Shown here in pieces: positions 59,789-64,000 of a DNA stretch of 64,000 bases. The notes under the pieces were generated by a model that was not told the origin of the DNA, ran no database searches, and saw only the letters and a program-made list of their open reading frames with translations. Position numbers and translations under genes: made by a program. Every line of letters begins with the position of its first letter. Position 1 is the first letter of the stretch. This DNA comes from Enoplolaimus lenunculus. Its lineage: Eukaryota > Nematoda > Enoplea > Enoplida > Thoracostomopsidae. The stretch covers positions 124,001 to 188,000 of the forward strand of contig JASANG010000110.1 of assembly GCA_030248215.1 (NCBI GenBank). Direction: 5' to 3'.

Positions 59789-59980
59789 AAGTTGAGTATT
59801 AAATAATGCTCAGCGCAAAGCGATTGAATACCTTGACTGAGTTCTAAAATTGATGTATTCCAATGAAAATTTTGAACTTTGTACGGTTTAAATACGATCA
59901 GCCGATTCCTAGATCCTCCCGATCCGCCCTTACAATGCGTATAAATCTACAAACAAAATCTGGCGAGCGAACCGACTGAG
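59271..59980. repeat. 355-bp perfect-register tandem duplication
   Basis: Units 59271-59625 and 59626-59980 begin TTGCTAGTGAAAGCAATTTTT and end GAACCGACTGAG. They differ at only a few bases (for example GGAGATACATC versus GGATATAACTC), so the duplication is recent. Confidence 0.95.
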
Positions 59981-60373
59981 AAGCAATACGTACCGTTCCT
60001 GCCTGCACACCTGTTATGTCATTTATAGACAGAAATACTTGAAAAAGATAAATTGGTTGCATGATCCAGTATTTTAAACTTGCCGGATTTTTTTAAAAAA
60101 TCTTCAAAAAATTGAAACCATCATTTGTATTTATGCGATTCACTATGGATCTGATTGACTTTATTTTTACATGTTTCTCCTGTCGTACATGCGTTGTGAA
60201 CGATTGCATGTGCCGGTATACGTTTACAATTTTTATTGGGTTACAATAACGCTGGAAAGCCTGATAATGATGACCGGTGTTAATCCACGGGCGGAACTGT
60301 ATGTATCTCAGCAATTAGCATATTCGTATTCTTAATGCTAAACCTAAACTTCAGAGTAAAAATAAGTCTGTCG

Positions 60374-60770
60374 CTGGGTGCGTGCAAGCGGAGGTGAAAA
60401 ATACTATAGCGGGAGCCGGAGCTGGAGGTCAACATAACTTGCATGAGCCGAAGCTGGAGCGAAGCCGGAGGTGAGGCGAAATTAGGTAGTTGAAATAATA
60501 TTTAATTAGTATGTTTTAGCAAATATCTGCAAAGTGTTGTTAAATCGTTTGATTTTAAGCTTTTTTGCGAAATCTCGGCAATTTTCTTCTCAAAACTGTG
60601 CCAAACGTTTAAAGCGAAACGCACCAAACAGATAATTTTTGTGAAACTTTGCAAATTTCACTATCGAAATTGCCGGAACCTCCTGCATACATTACAGGAG
60701 CCGAAGTCGGATCCGGAGGTCGATATTGTGGCGGAGCCGGAGCCAGAGGCAGACCTCCGGTTGTATTCTG
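60374..60770. repeat. Family C element
   Basis: CTGGGTGCGTGCAAGCGGAGG to AGACCTCCGGTTGTATTCTG, colinear with 14693-15054; no target duplication is visible. Confidence 0.75.
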
Positions 60771-60811
60771 CTCTATAACTAAGCCTAGGCGTGGACAAAA
60801 ATATGAACCTT

Positions 60812-61390
60812 AACCCTTTAAACACGGTGCGATATATATTATTTAACGTATATACATTGCGCTGAGTTGCCTATAGGCAACTCAATGTGAGAACGGGTTA
60901 TTGATAGTAAACTGAAAATTTTTCGCTTAACAACCTTAACCCTTTAAACAAGGTGCGATATATTATTTAACGTATATACACTACGCTGAGTTGCCTATAG
61001 GCAACTCAATGTGAGAACGGGTTATTGATAGTAAACTGCAAATTTTTCGCTTAACCCTTTCTCACATGAATATTTTCTATTTTCCCTGAGACGTACCTAC
61101 TTTTGTGCCAGGATTCGAACTCCAGTGACTGAAGTGGGAGGCGAATACCATCACCATTCGGCTATAGGAGCTTGACGCTCGAGCCCGAGGGGGCTCACGT
61201 CTTGTAGTGATTTAGTACTATGTATACGTGTTGCAATTGTTAAACACGGCGCGATATATATTATTTAACGTATATACATTGCGCTGAGTTGCCTAAAGAC
61301 AACTCAATGTGAGAACGGGTTATAGATAGTAAACTGAAAATTTTTCGCTTAAAGATAGTAAACTGAAAATTTTTCGCTTAATACTAGCCA
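60812..61390. repeat. Cluster of family E elements in tandem
   Basis: Two internally deleted copies (60812-60899 and 60938-61023) lack the tRNA-like core. A full copy follows (61053-61321). They are separated by near-identical spacers containing GATAGTAAACTGAAAATTTTTCGCTTAA, which is itself partly repeated at the end. Confidence 0.8.
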
Positions 61391-62180
61391 CCGCTGTTTT
61401 ATAGTGCCTAGGAAAAACTGAATGCCTTTAAAAGGAACATGGGCCAAACAAATATTGCAAGTGAACGCAACGCTACAAAAACATAGAATAGTGGAATAGA
61501 GTCGTTAAAATGTTAAAAATGCATCGGTGTGAGGTGTTAAGCTTTGTTACGTAAACATTTTGGATACCTTTAAGCCTCGGAAGGAAGAATTGTTAGCTAC
61601 GTTCTGATAATTGAATGCAATATAGTATTAGATTTGAATTCATTATCCGGCTCCAGCTCCAGCCGGATATTATATACATTATCCGGCTCCGTTTTTTGGT
61701 ATCCGGTCGCACCCTAAGATATATATGGTAGGGAAATCAGGTATTTTTCACTATCCCGTTTCCTAAGTTATTTTTCTAAAATTGTCTGTTCGTGTATTGC
61801 CAAAACTTTCAGTTTGTGCCATACTCCGTAATTTATTATACGTTTCCACCTACTGCATTTGTTTCAGGATTTAACATTCTAAACGGTGTGTTGTTTACAA
61901 CATTGAAATCGATAAAACAGCGTTAAAATGAATTTTTCGGTAACAAGTATACTATGTTTTCCCATTAAGGCTACGGATCCGTATTTTTTAACTTTCAGGT
62001 TCCAGTTCCAGTGTATTTATAATTCCGGTTGCACCTTGATATACATTGCCACTTTAAAGCAAAAACGGGCCTGAAGTCAAATAGTTAAAAACGACAAAAA
62101 ATTTGAGGGATAAAAAATTTAAATACATCTCTAGTCTGAATTCACCAATAATATTCAAGAACCAAGCGAAAATATGTTGT

Positions 62181-63439
62181 TTATTCAACACGTTCCAAAC
62201 GGCAATACGGATAACTTTGACGAACATTAATTGCTAAATAATTAAATTGTAATCTCCAAGCTGAATCTCCACATGCGTCTCGTATAGGGCGTACCATACA
62301 TTCAGCGAGTATTTGATACGCATCACAATGGTCGACAAATGGATCCAGCAGTTGGGCACGCGCAGCAAGAAGGCATCGCTGCTGGTCGGCGGTTTCAAGG
62401 GTGCCACGTATGCAATCGTAGTAGCTGAAATGGGATATTTTGATATGCCTTTCATTTCGGGTGGGGATAATTTAGTTCAAGATTTTTTTGCCATTGGACT
62501 TAGCTCAGAATGAGTGTCAATCGATTAAATCTTAGTTCTGAACTTAATTCCGGATTTAGACTCTTTAGAACTCAGAATTTTGAGTTTATTCAATCGTTCC
62601 TGAGTTCAATAAACAACTCACCTGCATGGAATTATATCGACTCAGAGCGAATTAATATTTACTGTTACTCAGAAATAACCACAAAAAACTAATTCTCTCT
62701 TTCTCTGAGTTGATTAAATAACTCGTTGGAATTTACAGTTAATAGGTCCATGAAATATTTTCGACGCGCCAAAAGCAAGATTTTAAATGTTTTATGTAGT
62801 CCTATAAAGACTACGAAGCACACTGGTTTTAACTTTTACTGCTGATTTCGAATAGCTGCTCAGATTTTTGTCTGATCGGTACCTGGCCTTTTTCTAACTA
62901 CGGCTGTCTTTGTCCTAAAACGCTTGCTTACCGTTTGAATTCGTACTGCGACGGTGGAAGACACGGCAACCGAAGAGACGCTAAAGTTGCCCCCAGTTCT
63001 TCATGTTGATTTGAACACCGCTGTAACATCTCAACATCGTTAACGCCCTGTGTGATCCGATCAACAGCGCGTCGAAACGCAACACAAAGCGAGTCTACAC
63101 GGCGGCGACTTGCATTCCAGCCGAGTGGAAACGCAAGCGTGGGATTTTCCCACGGTCGATCGCGCAGTTTTCTTAGGGTTGCAAATAATTCACCAAAATA
63201 TGAGTCAATTACTCGTCTTTCTGCAGAGATACATACCGAGGGCGGCGAAGATTGTGGCAGACGCCGGCGAGACAAGATTGAACGGCGTCTTGACGTGAGC
63301 CATTCGCCTTGTTCAATCGAAAGTTCTTCGTCTGGGGGTCGGCCGTTCGCTGGCCTTCGGGCATTTTTGATAGCTCGTGTTTGAATTTGATAGTGCTTAC
63401 CTTTCAGCTGGAGCAAGGTGCCGTTTCCAGCTTTGCCGT
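62181..63439 (-). CDS. Unrecognised conserved-looking gene, 3' end (three exons)
   Basis: Three exons join with matching phases and strong splice sites: 63439-63401 (acceptor TTTCTAG, donor AAAG|GTAAGC, phase 1), 63220-62932 (acceptor CTCTGCAG, donor AACG|GTAAGC, phase 2) and 62424-62181 (acceptor TTTCAG, stop TAA). The protein contains RRVIDSYFGELFATLRKLRD, ENPTLAFPLGWNASRRRVDS, LPPSQYEFKRYYDCIRGTLE and DPFVDHCDAYQILAECMV. It looks helical and soluble, with no membrane segment and spread Cys. The exons are distinctly GC-richer than their flanks. An AATAAA overlaps the stop codon, so the 3' UTR may be very short. The first exon may instead begin at ATG 63467; more exons may lie beyond the window. 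I do not recognise the family. The frame open through the first intron is read as chance. Confidence 0.6.
62500..62742. repeat. Family D element
   Basis: CTCAGAATGAGTGTCAATCG through CAACTCACC to AACTCGTTGGAATTTACAGT. Lies in the last intron of the unrecognised gene. Confidence 0.65.
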
Positions 63440-64000
63440 CTAGAAACGAATGATATCCAATAAACATAGCAAAACGAGTATTGAGCTTCGCGTTTTGAGT
63501 TTTCAGAAAAGTCTTAATTTTTTGGTTATTGGAAATGTTCAGATTTATGTATTTTTTCTCCTAAAATCTACTTTGTGCGCGAACATGCAAAATATTTCAA
63601 AGGTACGATTTTTGAACAGTTTTAATAACACTTATGCCAATCTTATATTAACGAAAGTTGTTTCTGCAAACATTACATGCAATTTTTTCTGTTATCTGCC
63701 CACAGCTGGTTTTTGTCAAAAAATGGTCGGATTTTAAAAATGTTTCTATATCTAAACTTGTCTGAAAGTCTAAATATCATCTGATCATCGCATACTCAAA
63801 TTTTACTTTTTTAAATTATGCAAATTTTTGAGTTTTTAAGACCTTTCAAACTATGAAACAAAAGCAAGCAAACACAACCTTTGAACCAACCGCTCGTATA
63901 ACTTTGCTAGGAAACCCTAAATCAAATATTATTCAAAAAGTAATTAAAAATACAAATTTTATATTACGCAAGTTGAGCAATTTTTGTAATCCAGTGACTT
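63440..64000. other. Window edge, upstream of the unrecognised gene's exons
   Basis: AT-rich. 63700-63860 resembles the blocks at 7140 and 9120 (AAAAATGGTCGGATTTTAAAAATG). No further exon recognised. Confidence 0.4.

Larger units (their letters stand above)
55232..62180. other. Gene-poor region between receptor C and the gene at 62 kb
   Basis: Besides the weak exon at 57661-57858, only repeats are seen: family B (56160-56335), D (56636-56883), A (58509-58701), a 355-bp tandem duplication, C (60374-60770, 61640-61712) and a family E cluster (60812-61390). The 5' exons of receptor C should lie here but are not identified. Confidence 0.5.

Noticed and set aside
63221-63400. Reading straight through the first intron of the gene at 62-63 kb
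   Set aside because: Strong GTAAGC donor and CTCTGCAG acceptor with matching phase; the intervening frame is low-complexity Arg/Ser/Pro.

Overview
The window looks like nuclear DNA from an invertebrate animal, most likely a nematode. It is AT-rich. Its genes are split into many short exons by introns of about 0.1 to 2.8 kb, and DNA between and inside genes is filled with short terminal-inverted-repeat elements. The receptor genes belong to a divergent ionotropic glutamate receptor / periplasmic-binding-protein-like class known from nematodes and arthropods. A widespread repeat carries GCCTAA-like hexamers, which resemble the nematode telomere unit. The nematode assignment is inference; no ribosomal RNA or taxon-specific marker is present.

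All confidently called genes are on the minus strand. From left to right: receptor A (17760-21946) and receptor B (24379-30069), which share four intron positions and phases; a probable signal-peptide first exon at 33982-34131, with two decayed copies at about 33300 and 30200; the mitochondrial glycine cleavage system T-protein, aminomethyltransferase (38119-42073, seven exons, start exon not found); receptor C (47843-55231), more like arthropod ionotropic receptors, with a possible plus-strand gene nested in its last intron; and the 3' end of an unrecognised gene (62181-63439) joined by three phase-matched exons. Weaker candidate exons lie at 14221-14481, 44880-46332 and 57661-57858.

Roughly the first 17 kb, 30-38 kb, 42-47 kb and 55-62 kb hold almost only repeats. 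At least nine repeat families can be read by eye. They include TA-flanked elements of about 425 bp (one nested in another), hAT-like elements with 8-bp target duplications, a family with telomere-like hexamers, two tRNA-derived elements, a CpG-rich element beside a splice donor, 9-bp minisatellites at two places 40 kb apart, a 355-bp tandem duplication and an ~83-bp degenerate array.

Receptors A, B and C are probably membrane receptors for external ligands; AMT is a housekeeping mitochondrial enzyme unrelated to them. The most unusual gene-level signal is in receptor B: the exon end predicted by comparison with receptor A is followed by GA instead of GT, with a stop two codons into the intron. 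Receptor B is therefore either a recent pseudogene or carries a non-canonical intron that receptor A lacks.
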